The notes: a model not told the origin generated them from the letters alone. 63,686 nucleotides of DNA from Candidatus Gastranaerophilales bacterium (GCA_017467305.1 JAFTSM010000042.1:1-63686); one strand, 5' to 3'. Shown: positions 9,458-18,075, counted from the first letter of the stretch. Translations and numbers: made by a program.

Positions 9458-10150
9458 ATGAAAAAAATTAGTATTATTATCCCAGTTTTTAACGAAAAAG
9501 ACACATTTAAATTACTTTTAGAAAAGGTTGAACAAGCAAACTTTTGTGGCTTAGAAAAAGAAATTATTATGGTTGATGATTGTTCTACTGACGGAACAAC
9601 CGAAATCCTAAAAGAATTAAGTGCAAATTATAAAGTACTTTTCCACGAAAAAAATCAAGGTAAAGGTGCTGCAATTAAAACTGCAGTTAAAGAAGCAACT
9701 GGTGATTTTGTTTGTATTCAAGATGCTGATTTAGAATATTTGCCAGATGATTATGATAAATTACTTCCTCTTCTAATAAACAATGAAGCAGATGTTGTTT
9801 ATGGCTCAAGATTTAAAAACAAAGAAAATTTAAAAAACTTTATTTTAAAAAATAAAATAGCGAATAAATTTTTAACACTACTTACAAATATTTTATATGG
9901 TGCAGAAATCACGGATATGGAAACTTGCTACAAAGCATTTAAGCGTGAATTTATTCAAGGTATAACAATAAAATCAAATCGTTTTGATTTTGAGCCTGAA
10001 ATTACCGCTAAAGTAATGAAGAAAAAAGCAAGATTAAAAGAAGTACCTATTTCATATGTCGGACGCGGACATGAAGAAGGCAAAAAAATTAATTGGAAAG
10101 ACGGTATACACGCTATTTTAACTTTGATTAAGTTTCGATTTATAGACTAG
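9458..10150 (+). CDS. GT2 glycosyltransferase, polyprenyl-phosphate mannosyltransferase-like
   Basis: 230-residue GT-A-fold enzyme. The N-terminal nucleotide-sugar site reads IIPVFNEKDT, followed by DDCSTDGT and the metal-binding QDADLEY (the DxD-like motif). The C-terminal EPEITAKVMKK...EVPISYVGR...GKKINWKDG stretch is typical of soluble dolichyl/undecaprenyl-phosphate sugar synthases of the Dpm1 type, without the C-terminal membrane helices of larger members. It probably makes a lipid-linked sugar donor. It is transcribed divergently from the HD-GYP gene. The sugar cannot be told from sequence. Confidence 0.88.
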   Translation: MKKISIIIPVFNEKDTFKLLLEKVEQANFCGLEKEIIMVDDCSTDGTTEILKELSANYKVLFHEKNQGKGAAIKTAVKEATGDFVCIQDADLEYLPDDYDKLLPLLINNEADVVYGSRFKNKENLKNFILKNKIANKFLTLLTNILYGAEITDMETCYKAFKREFIQGITIKSNRFDFEPEITAKVMKKKARLKEVPISYVGRGHEEGKKINWKDGIHAILTLIKFRFID

Positions 10151-10185
10151 CAACAATTTTTTTTAGATATTTTAAAATTATTGCT

Positions 10186-10722
10186 ATGCGAGTAAATATG
10201 CCAAACATTAGACAAGTTGCCGCTACTTCGTTAGAAAAATTCTCTAAAAATGGTGGGGAAAAAGTTTCTAACTATGTTAACGCTGCGGGTAAAGCAGTTA
10301 TTGCACCATTAATTATTATGAATAACCCATTTACTCACGAGGATGAAGAAAGCAAACAATGGGCTGCAATAAAACAACCCGTTGAAGCAGTTATAACTAT
10401 TGCTATGCAAATAGCAACACTTTCTCTTCTATATAAAGGTATTGATAAATTAATTAAAAATGGTAAGGTTAATTTTAAATTTGTTGAAGAAGCAACTAAA
10501 GATATTTCTAAAATTCCAGAAAAAATAATGAAAGCTTGTAATGGTGATAAAGATAAAGCTCTTTCTACGTATAAAGAACAATACAATGAAATTTTCAAAG
10601 ATAGAGTTGGGGCCGTAGTTTCAGCAGCAACATACTTACCTGTACTTGCCATATCAAACAAAGTATATCCTAAAATAGCTCAGAAATTGGTAAATAAAAA
10701 TGAAGATAAATCCACTAAATAA
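10186..10722 (+). CDS. unknown helical protein, tandem relative of the next gene
   Basis: 178 residues with no recognised domain. A central hydrophobic stretch (PVEAVITIAMQIATLSLL) and a second one near the C-terminus (AVVSAATYLPVLAI) suggest membrane association; no cleavable signal is evident. The next gene has the same plan, with AMQI in its central helix, and the two overlap by 23 bp, so they are probably translationally coupled and distantly paralogous. The start is uncertain: ATG at 10186 or 10198, neither with a good ribosome-binding site. An imperfect inverted repeat TAGCAACAATTTT/AAAATTATTGCTA fills the gap from the GT2 gene. Confidence 0.6.
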   Translation: MRVNMPNIRQVAATSLEKFSKNGGEKVSNYVNAAGKAVIAPLIIMNNPFTHEDEESKQWAAIKQPVEAVITIAMQIATLSLLYKGIDKLIKNGKVNFKFVEEATKDISKIPEKIMKACNGDKDKALSTYKEQYNEIFKDRVGAVVSAATYLPVLAISNKVYPKIAQKLVNKNEDKSTK

Positions 10723-11290
10723 AATTACCAATTCTGAATTGGTAAATAAACATATAAAAAAAGCAATTGAAAACGATACATTTGCAGCAAAGACGCTTGT
10801 TACAATTAACGTTGCAAAAGATGTATTTGCCTATGGTGCAAGATTTGCGACAACAATGAACAACAAAGAAATTCCAGAAGAAAAAAGACCTTTTGTTGCT
10901 TCTATGGATTTAATGTCTGGGGTAGTCACCGCAGCAATGCAAATTGGTGTTGGTTTTAGTTTAGCAAACCCAAAATTCCAAGATAAAATTTGGGATAAGA
11001 CATTTAAAAATTGTAAGTTCAATGATGTAGTTGCAGCAAAAAAAGGATTTAGCCAAATATTAGCACTAATTGGCTCAACAATTTTAGCAGAAAGAATTTT
11101 AGTTCCCTTAATTGCAACACCAGCTGCGGAACAATTTGAAAAGAAAGTAATGCACCATAATCCCCAATCAAAACAGAAAAAGACACAAAGTGACTTTTAC
11201 AATGAGCTAAACAGAATTACATTTTCTGAATTTGAAGCCGATATCAAAGACGGTAGAAAAACAGCATATAAATTTGATACAACATACTAA
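10700..11290 (+). CDS. unknown lineage-type membrane-associated protein
   Basis: 196 residues. The order TLVTINVAKDVFAYG, then NNKEIPEEKRPFVASMDLMSG, then VVTAAMQIGVGFSL, then a second hydrophobic helix (ILALIGSTILAERILVP) resembles a family I recall only from gut Melainabacteria-like genomes; the recollection is not checkable here. The N-terminus MKINPLNKI is polar, without a signal peptide. It overlaps the preceding gene by 23 bp. No function can be assigned. Confidence 0.65.
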   Translation: MKINPLNKITNSELVNKHIKKAIENDTFAAKTLVTINVAKDVFAYGARFATTMNNKEIPEEKRPFVASMDLMSGVVTAAMQIGVGFSLANPKFQDKIWDKTFKNCKFNDVVAAKKGFSQILALIGSTILAERILVPLIATPAAEQFEKKVMHHNPQSKQKKTQSDFYNELNRITFSEFEADIKDGRKTAYKFDTTY

Positions 11291-11373
11291 TCATTATATT
11301 TTTTAGATAAATAGCTATAGAAACTTACGTTTAATCTTTTTAATATATATATGATTTAAACGGGAGGGAAAAT

Positions 11374-11502
11374 ATGTTTAGATTATTAGGTTTAGGTGCA
11401 ATGATTGGTCTTGGTATTGGTGCATATAAATTTTTTAAAAAGAAAAAAGAAACTCCACAAGTGCAAGAACCAACTGAACATTGTGAACAAGAAAATTGTT
11501 AA
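11374..11502 (+). CDS. 42-residue small membrane protein
   Basis: Short gene with an excellent ribosome-binding site (GGGAGGG, 5 bp before the ATG) and an immediate downstream terminator. The product has one glycine-rich hydrophobic segment (LLGLGAMIGLGIGAYKFF), then a lysine cluster KKKKE and an acidic tail containing two Cys, ending EHCEQENC. It looks like a single-pass inner-membrane peptide with its tail in the cytoplasm by the positive-inside rule. Function unknown. Confidence 0.7.
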   Translation: MFRLLGLGAMIGLGIGAYKFFKKKKETPQVQEPTEHCEQENC

Positions 11503-11503
11503 G

Positions 11504-11530
11504 AAAAAGAGGAACAATGTTCCTCTTTTT
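11504..11530. terminator. bidirectional Rho-independent terminator
   Basis: AAAAAGAGGAAC/GTTCCTCTTTTT with loop AAT between two convergent genes (the 42-residue peptide gene and the SFG-motif gene). Confidence 0.9.
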
Positions 11531-12063
11531 TACACTTCATATTTAAAAGTTTCTTTTTTGCCATTTCTATTACTTGTATAAGTTGCACTTGAAACTTCTT
11601 CGTATTCACCAAAAAATTGACTTTTAACTGTTCTTATCGCAATATCGAGTGTTGATTTCGGTTTGCAGTTAATACCATCCTCGACTAAGCTTCTAGTTTT
11701 ATAATTTGCATTATGTTGTATTCTATAATTTTCAACATCTACTTGAAGTTTACGTTTTTGTCTAACATCCCATAAAGGTATCATTTTGACTAAGTCATTA
11801 TTTTCTTTAATCTTTTTATTCGCATCAGAAAAAATAGCACGCTGTTTTTTCGCTTCTTCACCACTAAAAATGTATACTTCACCGGATGAAAGTTCTACCA
11901 CTGTTGCTGGTGAAATATTTGTGTCATCGAAAATACTCTTTGCAAATCTATGCAATCCTGTAGATGGATATTTGACATTTGCTGCATCAGATATCATTTT
12001 TGCAGAATCAACCGTTGCATTTACCTTTATAGCACGTCCAAATGATACAGGGTTTATATTCAT
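11530..12063 (-). CDS. unknown protein with N-terminal SFG motif
   Basis: 177 residues, no recognised domain. It begins MNINPVSFGRAIKVNA, sharing the Ser-Phe-Gly-basic start with the five tandem proteins at 13346-16242. The rest is soluble and basic, with no signal peptide or membrane span, and ends GKKETFKYEV. It converges on the 42-residue peptide gene across a shared terminator, and follows the acyltransferase gene by 65 bp on the same strand. Confidence 0.65.
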   Translation of the reverse strand: MNINPVSFGRAIKVNATVDSAKMISDAANVKYPSTGLHRFAKSIFDDTNISPATVVELSSGEVYIFSGEEAKKQRAIFSDANKKIKENNDLVKMIPLWDVRQKRKLQVDVENYRIQHNANYKTRSLVEDGINCKPKSTLDIAIRTVKSQFFGEYEEVSSATYTSNRNGKKETFKYEV

Positions 12064-12128
12064 ATAATATTTCCTTTAAGTCAATTTATACTTATTGAAA
12101 ACACATAAAAATATTTTTTGCGTATTTT

Positions 12129-13244
12129 TTACACACCTATAAATGTTCTAGTATTATCTATTTTCAATTTTTTCAAAATAGTTTTAATTAAGAATAAAGT
12201 CAAAAAGCTCATTCCTAATACAAATAAATATCTTAAACACGCAATGCCAGACGAAATTAAAAATTCGATAAAACTATTTACTGGCAATACTTTCGGAACA
12301 TCAAATAATCTATTAAATGCAAATACAAAATACCAATGTATAAAGAATAATCCAAAGCTATATTTTGCTGTTACGTCTAAAATATGATTTAATTTTTCAT
12401 TTGCTTTTATTTTCTCATCATAATGTTTTAAAAATGCTAAAACTAAAACCGTTAAAAAGATTTTAGAAACTGTTCCATTAAACATCATTCCATAATGGTT
12501 AAAATAGATATCTGCAATTGCAGTAACAATCATCAACCCAAAGAAAAATCTTCTTTTATCCCAAAATATATCAATTTTATCTTTATTTGCAGATAAAAAC
12601 ATACCAAACACATACATTGAAGCAAAATGAACAAAGCTAGAACCAATAAACTTTAAGTACTCAAAATATTTATGTAGATAATCAAAATTAGCGACCCACT
12701 CTGGCTCAATATCCATTCTTGGAACACAGAAGGTAATTATAAAAAGGAAAGGAAGTGCTTTGTATAAAATATTTTTCTTTTCTAAATACAAAAGTACCCA
12801 GCTAAACATAAAGAAAATAACAATCATAGGAATAAACCATGCTGGTACATTATGGACACGCCCAGTAGTCAAAAATACACCAATTTGCGCTAATGGATTT
12901 AATCCGTCAAAAGGGTTTCCATACAGTTGTGGAACTAAAAAGCAAAGAATAATACCAGGAATAGCAGTAAGCATATAAGGAATTATCACGTTAGTCCATT
13001 TTTTAGAAAGATAATTTTTATATTCAAATTTTGATGATAAATGTTGAAATAAAAATCCAGAAATAAAGATAAACAAAGCTGTTCCACCTGCCCAAACTTC
13101 AAACGAAATGTTATTAACCCAACTACCTTTTGCACCAATCTGCATTGTATGACCAGCCAAAATTAAAAGAATAGCAAGACCTCTAAATACATTTATATAA
13201 TTTAGCATTTCTCGTTTTGGTTTTGCCACAATATTTTCACTCAT
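12129..13244 (-). CDS. acyltransferase 3 family membrane protein
   Basis: 371 residues with about ten predicted membrane helices. The opening NYINVFRGLAILLILAGHTMQ carries the conserved Arg and His of the acyltransferase-3 (OafA/NodX-like) family, which transfers acyl groups such as acetate onto surface glycans. AAGGGG lies 6 bp before the ATG. No adjacent polysaccharide cluster is present, so the acceptor is unknown. Transcribed divergently from the tandem array that begins at 13346. Confidence 0.88.
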   Translation of the reverse strand: MSENIVAKPKREMLNYINVFRGLAILLILAGHTMQIGAKGSWVNNISFEVWAGGTALFIFISGFLFQHLSSKFEYKNYLSKKWTNVIIPYMLTAIPGIILCFLVPQLYGNPFDGLNPLAQIGVFLTTGRVHNVPAWFIPMIVIFFMFSWVLLYLEKKNILYKALPFLFIITFCVPRMDIEPEWVANFDYLHKYFEYLKFIGSSFVHFASMYVFGMFLSANKDKIDIFWDKRRFFFGLMIVTAIADIYFNHYGMMFNGTVSKIFLTVLVLAFLKHYDEKIKANEKLNHILDVTAKYSFGLFFIHWYFVFAFNRLFDVPKVLPVNSFIEFLISSGIACLRYLFVLGMSFLTLFLIKTILKKLKIDNTRTFIGV

Positions 13245-13345
13245 AATTTACCCCTTCACAAAATTATGATAACTAGCTAAAAATTTTTTTTCAAACAAGC
13301 AACTTATATTTTTAGAAGTTTTAATTTTATTGAAAGGAATAAAAA

Positions 13346-13924
13346 ATGAAAGTGTCTCAAATATCTTTTGGACGAAAAATTCCAAGATATACCTGTCAAA
13401 TACAAAACAAACAAACAGGAGAATATGTTCCAGCTACTTTTTATGAATACAATTGCAAAGATGAAAGTGATATTGATGAAGTAAGAAATCTGGATAGAAG
13501 ATGGGCTTTTAGAAATAACATTGCAAATAAAATGGATATTAAACATACTGTACAGACATACTTTAATCAAAAAAGCAATGATTCTTTCTACTCAATACAG
13601 GTAGGAAAAGAGATTATAGGGTTAACACATATAAGCACTTTCAATGGTGTTAGTAATGTTAACTACATTACAACTAAGCCAAGAAATGAATACAAATATG
13701 CTGGTCAAACAATGCTTGCTTGTGCAGGCAAGGAACTACTAAAGAAAAATGGTCATCAAATGACCGTAACAACTGCAATAGATGACGCATATCCTTTCTA
13801 TAGCAAAGTTGGGTTCCATGAACACGGAGACCACCTTTACAGAATGAACAGAGACGATATCTCAACATTAATAGAAAGAACTGAATTTGAAACAGATGCC
13901 CCAATATTAGATAAGAAAGCATAA
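13346..13924 (+). CDS. SFGRKIP-motif GNAT-like protein, array member 1
   Basis: First of five tandem paralogues, each 191-192 residues. The N-terminus MKVSQISFGRKIPR is three residues longer than in the others. The conserved first third includes CQIQNKQTGEYVPATFYEYNC and a Trp near residue 51. The C-terminal half looks like a GNAT acetyltransferase fold: SFYSIQVGKEIIGLTHI, then YKYAGQTMLACAGKELL (the acetyl-CoA loop position), then AYPFYSKVGF. It is the most divergent member with gene 5. GAAAGGAAT precedes the start. Substrate unknown; GNAT membership is from motif reading, not a search. Confidence 0.72.
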   Translation: MKVSQISFGRKIPRYTCQIQNKQTGEYVPATFYEYNCKDESDIDEVRNLDRRWAFRNNIANKMDIKHTVQTYFNQKSNDSFYSIQVGKEIIGLTHISTFNGVSNVNYITTKPRNEYKYAGQTMLACAGKELLKKNGHQMTVTTAIDDAYPFYSKVGFHEHGDHLYRMNRDDISTLIERTEFETDAPILDKKA

Positions 13925-13925
13925 T

Positions 13926-14501
13926 ATGAATATATCTTTTGGTAAAAAAATACCTATAATGCAAACACAAATTCAAAACTTACAAACTGGTGCTTTCGAA
14001 CCAGCAACAGTTTATGAACTTGATTGCACTGATGAAACAGATATCTTAGAAACAATTAAACCACAAAATTCTTGGACATACGCTAGGGATATTAATAGAA
14101 ATATGTGCGATAAATATATTCAGCAACAAATTGGAGAAGATAGTAATTTATCATTTTATATTTTACAAAACCAAAAAGGTGAAACTTTGGGAATGGCACA
14201 AACTGAAGAACAGATTAAAAATGCACATAATCTGTCTTTATTTGATACAAAAAAGAATAAACAATATAAATACGTTGGTCAGACATTACTTGCTTCTGTT
14301 TCTAAAGATATAATGAGCAAAGCAGGCGTTAGACTATCCGTTTTTGACCCACATCCCTCAGCAATTGCATTTTATGATAAAATTTGTGGATTTCAAAATT
14401 TTGGAAATATCTTTTTAAGTGCAGATAAAAAACAAATGAACAAATTTATTCAACAAACCGAACAACGCACAAATGCACAATTGGTTAACTTAAAGGGCTA
14501 A
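13926..14501 (+). CDS. SFGKKIP-motif GNAT-like protein, array member 2
   Basis: 191 residues starting one base after the previous stop. The opening is MNISFGKKIPI, then QIQNLQTGAFEPATVYELDC. The GNAT-like half has SFYILQNQKGETLGMAQTEE, YKYVGQTLLASVSKDIM and AIAFYDKICGF. It ends RTNAQLVNLKG. Very close to member 3 in the first 50 residues. It is probably translated by coupling, since there is only a weak ribosome-binding site upstream. Confidence 0.72.
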   Translation: MNISFGKKIPIMQTQIQNLQTGAFEPATVYELDCTDETDILETIKPQNSWTYARDINRNMCDKYIQQQIGEDSNLSFYILQNQKGETLGMAQTEEQIKNAHNLSLFDTKKNKQYKYVGQTLLASVSKDIMSKAGVRLSVFDPHPSAIAFYDKICGFQNFGNIFLSADKKQMNKFIQQTEQRTNAQLVNLKG

Positions 14502-14503
14502 AA

Positions 14504-15082
14504 ATGCAAATTTCTTTTGGTAAAAAAATTCCCATAGCACAATGTCAAATCCAGAATTTAAAAACCGGAAAATTTGAGCCAGCAACTGTTTATGAACTTG
14601 ATTGCACTGATGAAAGTGATTTATTAGAAGTTGTAAAACCGACACGAGAATGGCTATATGCAACATATATCCACGATAACATGTGCGATAGAATTGAACT
14701 TCAAAACGTATACAAAGAATATGATAATTCTTCATTTTATATTTTGCAAAACAAAGATGGTGAAACACTTGGGATGAGCCAAGTTGAAGAAATATATGAA
14801 GGAGCCTTTGACCTATCATACTTAGATACCAAAAAGAAAAAGCCATATAAATACGTAGGGCAAACACTATTGGCAACAGTAGCAAGAGAAGTTTACCAAA
14901 AAGCTACCGATGCTTTTTCGGTATATGGAGCTGTCGATTCTGCTAGAGATTTCTACGAAAAAATCTGCGGATTTAAAATTGGTGAATTTGATATGCCATA
15001 TCTTCCTTATGAAGAAATCCCAGCATTTATTGAACAAACTGAAAGTAGAACTCACGCTCCAATTATAGATTTGAAGGTATAA
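14504..15082 (+). CDS. SFGKKIP-motif GNAT-like protein, array member 3
   Basis: 192 residues. Opens MQISFGKKIPIAQCQIQN; shares the FEPATVYELDCTDES block with member 2. GNAT-like segments are SFYILQNKDGETLGMSQVEE, YKYVGQTLLATVAREVY and ARDFYEKICGF. It ends RTHAPIIDLKV. The ribosome-binding site AAAGGG lies inside the last codons of member 2, two bases separate stop and start, so the two are coupled. Confidence 0.72.
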   Translation: MQISFGKKIPIAQCQIQNLKTGKFEPATVYELDCTDESDLLEVVKPTREWLYATYIHDNMCDRIELQNVYKEYDNSSFYILQNKDGETLGMSQVEEIYEGAFDLSYLDTKKKKPYKYVGQTLLATVAREVYQKATDAFSVYGAVDSARDFYEKICGFKIGEFDMPYLPYEEIPAFIEQTESRTHAPIIDLKV

Positions 15083-15083
15083 G

Positions 15084-15662
15084 ATGAATATATCATTCGG
15101 TAAAAAAATCCCAATAGCCACAGGAAATATTCAAAATAGAAAAACTGGAGAATTTGAACGAGCAACTGTCTATGAACTGGACTGTAGAGATGAAAGCGAT
15201 TTTCAAGAAGTTCTATTATCAAGAAAAGATTGGAACTTCAACTGGGAAATTTATGATAATATGCAGCATAAATATAATGTTTTAGCTCATAGAATAAAAA
15301 TGAACCCAGACTTTTTCTATATTCTTCAAACAAAAGATAATGAAACTGTTGCAATGGCTGAAATATCCAAATGGGAAAATAATCTCTTTTCAATTGATTG
15401 GTTAGATACGAAGATTAATAACCCCTATAAATTTGTTGGACAAACATTTTTGGCTTGTCTTGCAAAAGAATCTCTGGCAAACGGAGGTTCAGCATTTGCT
15501 GTATTAGAATCAATGGAAGATGCAATTCCATTTTATACAGATGTATGTAAATTCACTGACTGTGGCAAAAGTGGCTTTCACATGGATAAAGAACAAATGA
15601 GAGAATTTATTTCTAGAACAGAAGAAAGAACTCAAGCTTCAATAATTGATTTAAAGGTGTAA
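15084..15662 (+). CDS. SFGKKIP-motif GNAT-like protein, array member 4
   Basis: 192 residues, one base after member 3. Opens MNISFGKKIPIATGNIQN, then RKTGEFERATVYELDC. GNAT-like segments are FFYILQTKDNETVAMAEI, YKFVGQTFLACLAKESL and AIPFYTDVCKF (Lys replaces the Gly of CGF). It ends RTQASIIDLKV. The ribosome-binding site GAAGGT is formed by the last codons of member 3. Confidence 0.72.
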   Translation: MNISFGKKIPIATGNIQNRKTGEFERATVYELDCRDESDFQEVLLSRKDWNFNWEIYDNMQHKYNVLAHRIKMNPDFFYILQTKDNETVAMAEISKWENNLFSIDWLDTKINNPYKFVGQTFLACLAKESLANGGSAFAVLESMEDAIPFYTDVCKFTDCGKSGFHMDKEQMREFISRTEERTQASIIDLKV

Positions 15663-15663
15663 T

Positions 15664-16242
15664 ATGAATATCTCTTTCGGTAAAAAAATCCCAATAACGT
15701 ATTGCCAAATCTTTGATAAGGAGGAAAAAAGATTTGTAGGAGCAACCTGCTACAAATACGATTGTAATGACAAAAGTGACTTAAAAGAAATTGAAAACCT
15801 TGGCGAAGAATGGAGATATATAAATGAAACCCTTGCAAATATGGAAAGAAAACTTACAAAGGTTCAGCGTGGTTTAAGCTGTGATGTCGCTGTATTCACA
15901 TTAGAAAAACAAAACGGAGAAACACTTGGTTTATGCTGCGCAGAAGATAGAGAAAAAAGTTTAGAAGTAAACTACATTGAATCAAAACAAGATAATAAAC
16001 ACAAATATGTAGGACAAGTATTATTAGCCTCTATGGGCAAAGAAGTACTAGATAATGATAGCCAAAGAAAATTTGTAATAAAAAATGCTGTATCAAGTGC
16101 TTACGGATTTTACGAAGATATTTGTGGTTTTATAGAGGACAAAAGTAGTTGTGATCTATTTATGCCACGAGAAAAAATTCATCAATTTTTAAAACAAACC
16201 AAACAAAGAACTCATTCCCCAATTATAAATTTAAAGGCATAA
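15664..16242 (+). CDS. SFGKKIP-motif GNAT-like protein, array member 5
   Basis: 192 residues, last of the array. Opens MNISFGKKIPITYCQIFD; the second block is diverged (ATCYKYDCNDKSD). GNAT-like segments are VFTLEKQNGETLGLCCAED, HKYVGQVLLASMGKEVL and AYGFYEDICGF. It ends RTHSPIINLKA. Its last codons (AAAGGCATAA), which correspond to the ribosome-binding site in upstream members, here form the left arm of the operon terminator. Unknown substrate. Confidence 0.72.
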   Translation: MNISFGKKIPITYCQIFDKEEKRFVGATCYKYDCNDKSDLKEIENLGEEWRYINETLANMERKLTKVQRGLSCDVAVFTLEKQNGETLGLCCAEDREKSLEVNYIESKQDNKHKYVGQVLLASMGKEVLDNDSQRKFVIKNAVSSAYGFYEDICGFIEDKSSCDLFMPREKIHQFLKQTKQRTHSPIINLKA

Positions 16243-16262
16243 CTTAAAAGTTATGCCTTTTT
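16233..16262. terminator. terminator closing the five-gene array
   Basis: AAAGGCATAACTT/AAGTTATGCCTTT hairpin followed by a T run; the left arm includes the stop codon of array member 5. It can also serve accC from the other side. Confidence 0.88.
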
Positions 16263-16268
16263 AAATTC

Positions 16269-17615
16269 TTATTTTTTGTCTTGTTTATATGTATTCATAA
16301 AGCCAGTATCAAATACACCACTTATAAATACTTCATCTTCAATAAGCTCTTGATAGAATGGAAGAGTTGTTTTTACACCAGTGATAACATACTCTTTTAA
16401 TGCACGGTACATTCTTCTTCTAGCTTCTTCTCTAGTAGGTGCCCAACACATTAGTTTACTGATTAAAGAATCATAATATGGTGGGATTTTATAACCAGAA
16501 TATACGTGAGAGTCAACCCTTACACCATAACCACCAGGAGTGATGTAACCATCAATTTTACCTGGAGCTGGCAAGAAGTTTCTATCTGGGTCTTCTGCAT
16601 TGATACGACATTCTATTGCGTGACCATATAATTTGATGTCTGATTGTTTGAATGATAATGGATTGCCAGCTGCAATATTGATTTGTTCTCTAACAATATC
16701 AACATTCGATATCATTTCTGTAATACCGTGTTCAACTTGTAAACGAGTATTCATTTCCATAAAGTAGAAGTTTTTATCTTTATCTAATAAGAACTCGATA
16801 GTACCAACACCTTCATAATTAGCAGCTTGAGCAGCTCTAACTGCAGCTTCACCAAGTTTTTTACGAACATCTTCACTAACAGCTGGAGATGGTGCTTCTT
16901 CTACTAATTTTTGGTGTCTTCTTTGGATTGAACAATCTCTTTCACCTAAGTGAACAACATTGCCAAATTTATCCGCAATAACTTGCACTTCGATATGTCT
17001 AGGGTTTACAAGGAATTTTTCCATATAAACATCTGGATTACCAAAGAATTTTTCAGCTTCTTGTCTACAAAGAACGATGTTTTGTTCTAATTCTTCATCA
17101 TTATTTGCAACTCTCATACCTTTACCGCCGCCACCAGCAGTAGCTTTAACAATAACTGGGTAGCCAAACTTTTTAGCTGCAGCTTTTGCTTCTTCAATAT
17201 CAGTAATAATTCCAGTACCAGGAGTAATTGGTACATTTTTAGACATCATTGTTTTTCTTGCTGTAGCTTTATCACCCATTAATTGCATTGATTCTGGTGA
17301 TGGACCAATAAATTTAATATTGTGTTCTGCACAAATTTGAGCGAAATCTGCTCTTTCTGACATAAAACCATATCCTGGGTGAATTGCATCAGCACCAGAT
17401 ATTAAAGCAGCAGATATAATTGCTGGAATATTCAAATAACTTTTTGCACTTTCATTTGGTCCAATACAATAAGCCTCTGTTGCTAAACTTACGTGTAGAG
17501 AATCTGCATCTGCTTCTGAATAAACAGCCACTGTAGGAATACCAATTTCTCTACAAGCTCTGATTATACGAAGAGCAACTTCCCCTCTATTTGCGATTAA
17601 TACTTTTTTAAACAT
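16269..17615 (-). CDS. accC: acetyl-CoA carboxylase, biotin carboxylase subunit
   Basis: ATP-dependent carboxylation of the biotin on AccB, the first step of fatty-acid synthesis. 448 residues, standard length. It begins MFKKVLIANRGEVALRIIRACRE; the ATP-grasp glycine-rich loop KATAGGGGKGMRVA and the catalytic region FLLDKDKNFYFMEMNTRLQVEH are intact. It is the second gene of an accB-accC operon (16-bp gap). accA and accD are not in the window. Confidence 0.97.
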   Translation of the reverse strand: MFKKVLIANRGEVALRIIRACREIGIPTVAVYSEADADSLHVSLATEAYCIGPNESAKSYLNIPAIISAALISGADAIHPGYGFMSERADFAQICAEHNIKFIGPSPESMQLMGDKATARKTMMSKNVPITPGTGIITDIEEAKAAAKKFGYPVIVKATAGGGGKGMRVANNDEELEQNIVLCRQEAEKFFGNPDVYMEKFLVNPRHIEVQVIADKFGNVVHLGERDCSIQRRHQKLVEEAPSPAVSEDVRKKLGEAAVRAAQAANYEGVGTIEFLLDKDKNFYFMEMNTRLQVEHGITEMISNVDIVREQINIAAGNPLSFKQSDIKLYGHAIECRINAEDPDRNFLPAPGKIDGYITPGGYGVRVDSHVYSGYKIPPYYDSLISKLMCWAPTREEARRRMYRALKEYVITGVKTTLPFYQELIEDEVFISGVFDTGFMNTYKQDKK

Positions 17616-17631
17616 ATCCCTTTACCATACA

Positions 17632-18075
17632 CTATTGTTCTACATACATAATTACTTGTCCGTATTCAACTGGTTTGCCATCTTCAATACAAATTTCAAC
17701 AACCTTACCAGATACATCGGAAGCAATTTTATTCATTAACTTAATTGTTTCTATGATACAAATAGTTTGTCCTTCTTTTATTTCATCACCAACTTGAACA
17801 AATGGTTTATCATTTGGAGATGGTTTAGCATAAAAAACACCAATCATATTCGATTTTATTGGAGTAAGATTTTTCTTCTCTTCTACAACTATCTCTTCTA
17901 CAACAGGTTCAGCAACAACTTCTTGTACCACTGTTTTTTCTTTTACAACTGGTTTATAACCATTACTTTTAATTAATAAAGAACAATCAGAATCTTCAAG
18001 AGTAACTTCTGTAAGTTCATTATTTTTCATAATATCTACTAATTTTTCAATATATTTTGCTTCTATGTTTTTCAT
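17632..18075 (-). CDS. accB: acetyl-CoA carboxylase, biotin carboxyl carrier protein
   Basis: 147 residues: a short N-terminal helix region, a Val/Glu-rich flexible linker (about residues 43-68) and a C-terminal biotinyl domain. The biotin-accepting lysine is Lys112, but the surrounding motif is ETIKLMN instead of the usual EAMKLMN or EAMKMMN, so both the Ala and the Met before the Lys are replaced. The codons GAA ACA ATT AAG read clearly. The operon with accC and the intact domain argue it is functional. The promoter should lie in 18076-18232, shared divergently with the next gene. Confidence 0.95.
   Translation of the reverse strand: MKNIEAKYIEKLVDIMKNNELTEVTLEDSDCSLLIKSNGYKPVVKEKTVVQEVVAEPVVEEIVVEEKKNLTPIKSNMIGVFYAKPSPNDKPFVQVGDEIKEGQTICIIETIKLMNKIASDVSGKVVEICIEDGKPVEYGQVIMYVEQ

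Noticed and set aside
10148-10186. Imperfect inverted repeat TAGCAACAATTTT/AAAATTATTGCTA after the GT2 gene
   Set aside because: AT-rich stem without a following T run; not convincing as a terminator.
13674-15838. Several minus-strand open frames opposite the five-gene array
   Set aside because: They recur at the same offset in each paralogue because the plus-strand genes are similar; no ribosome-binding sites.
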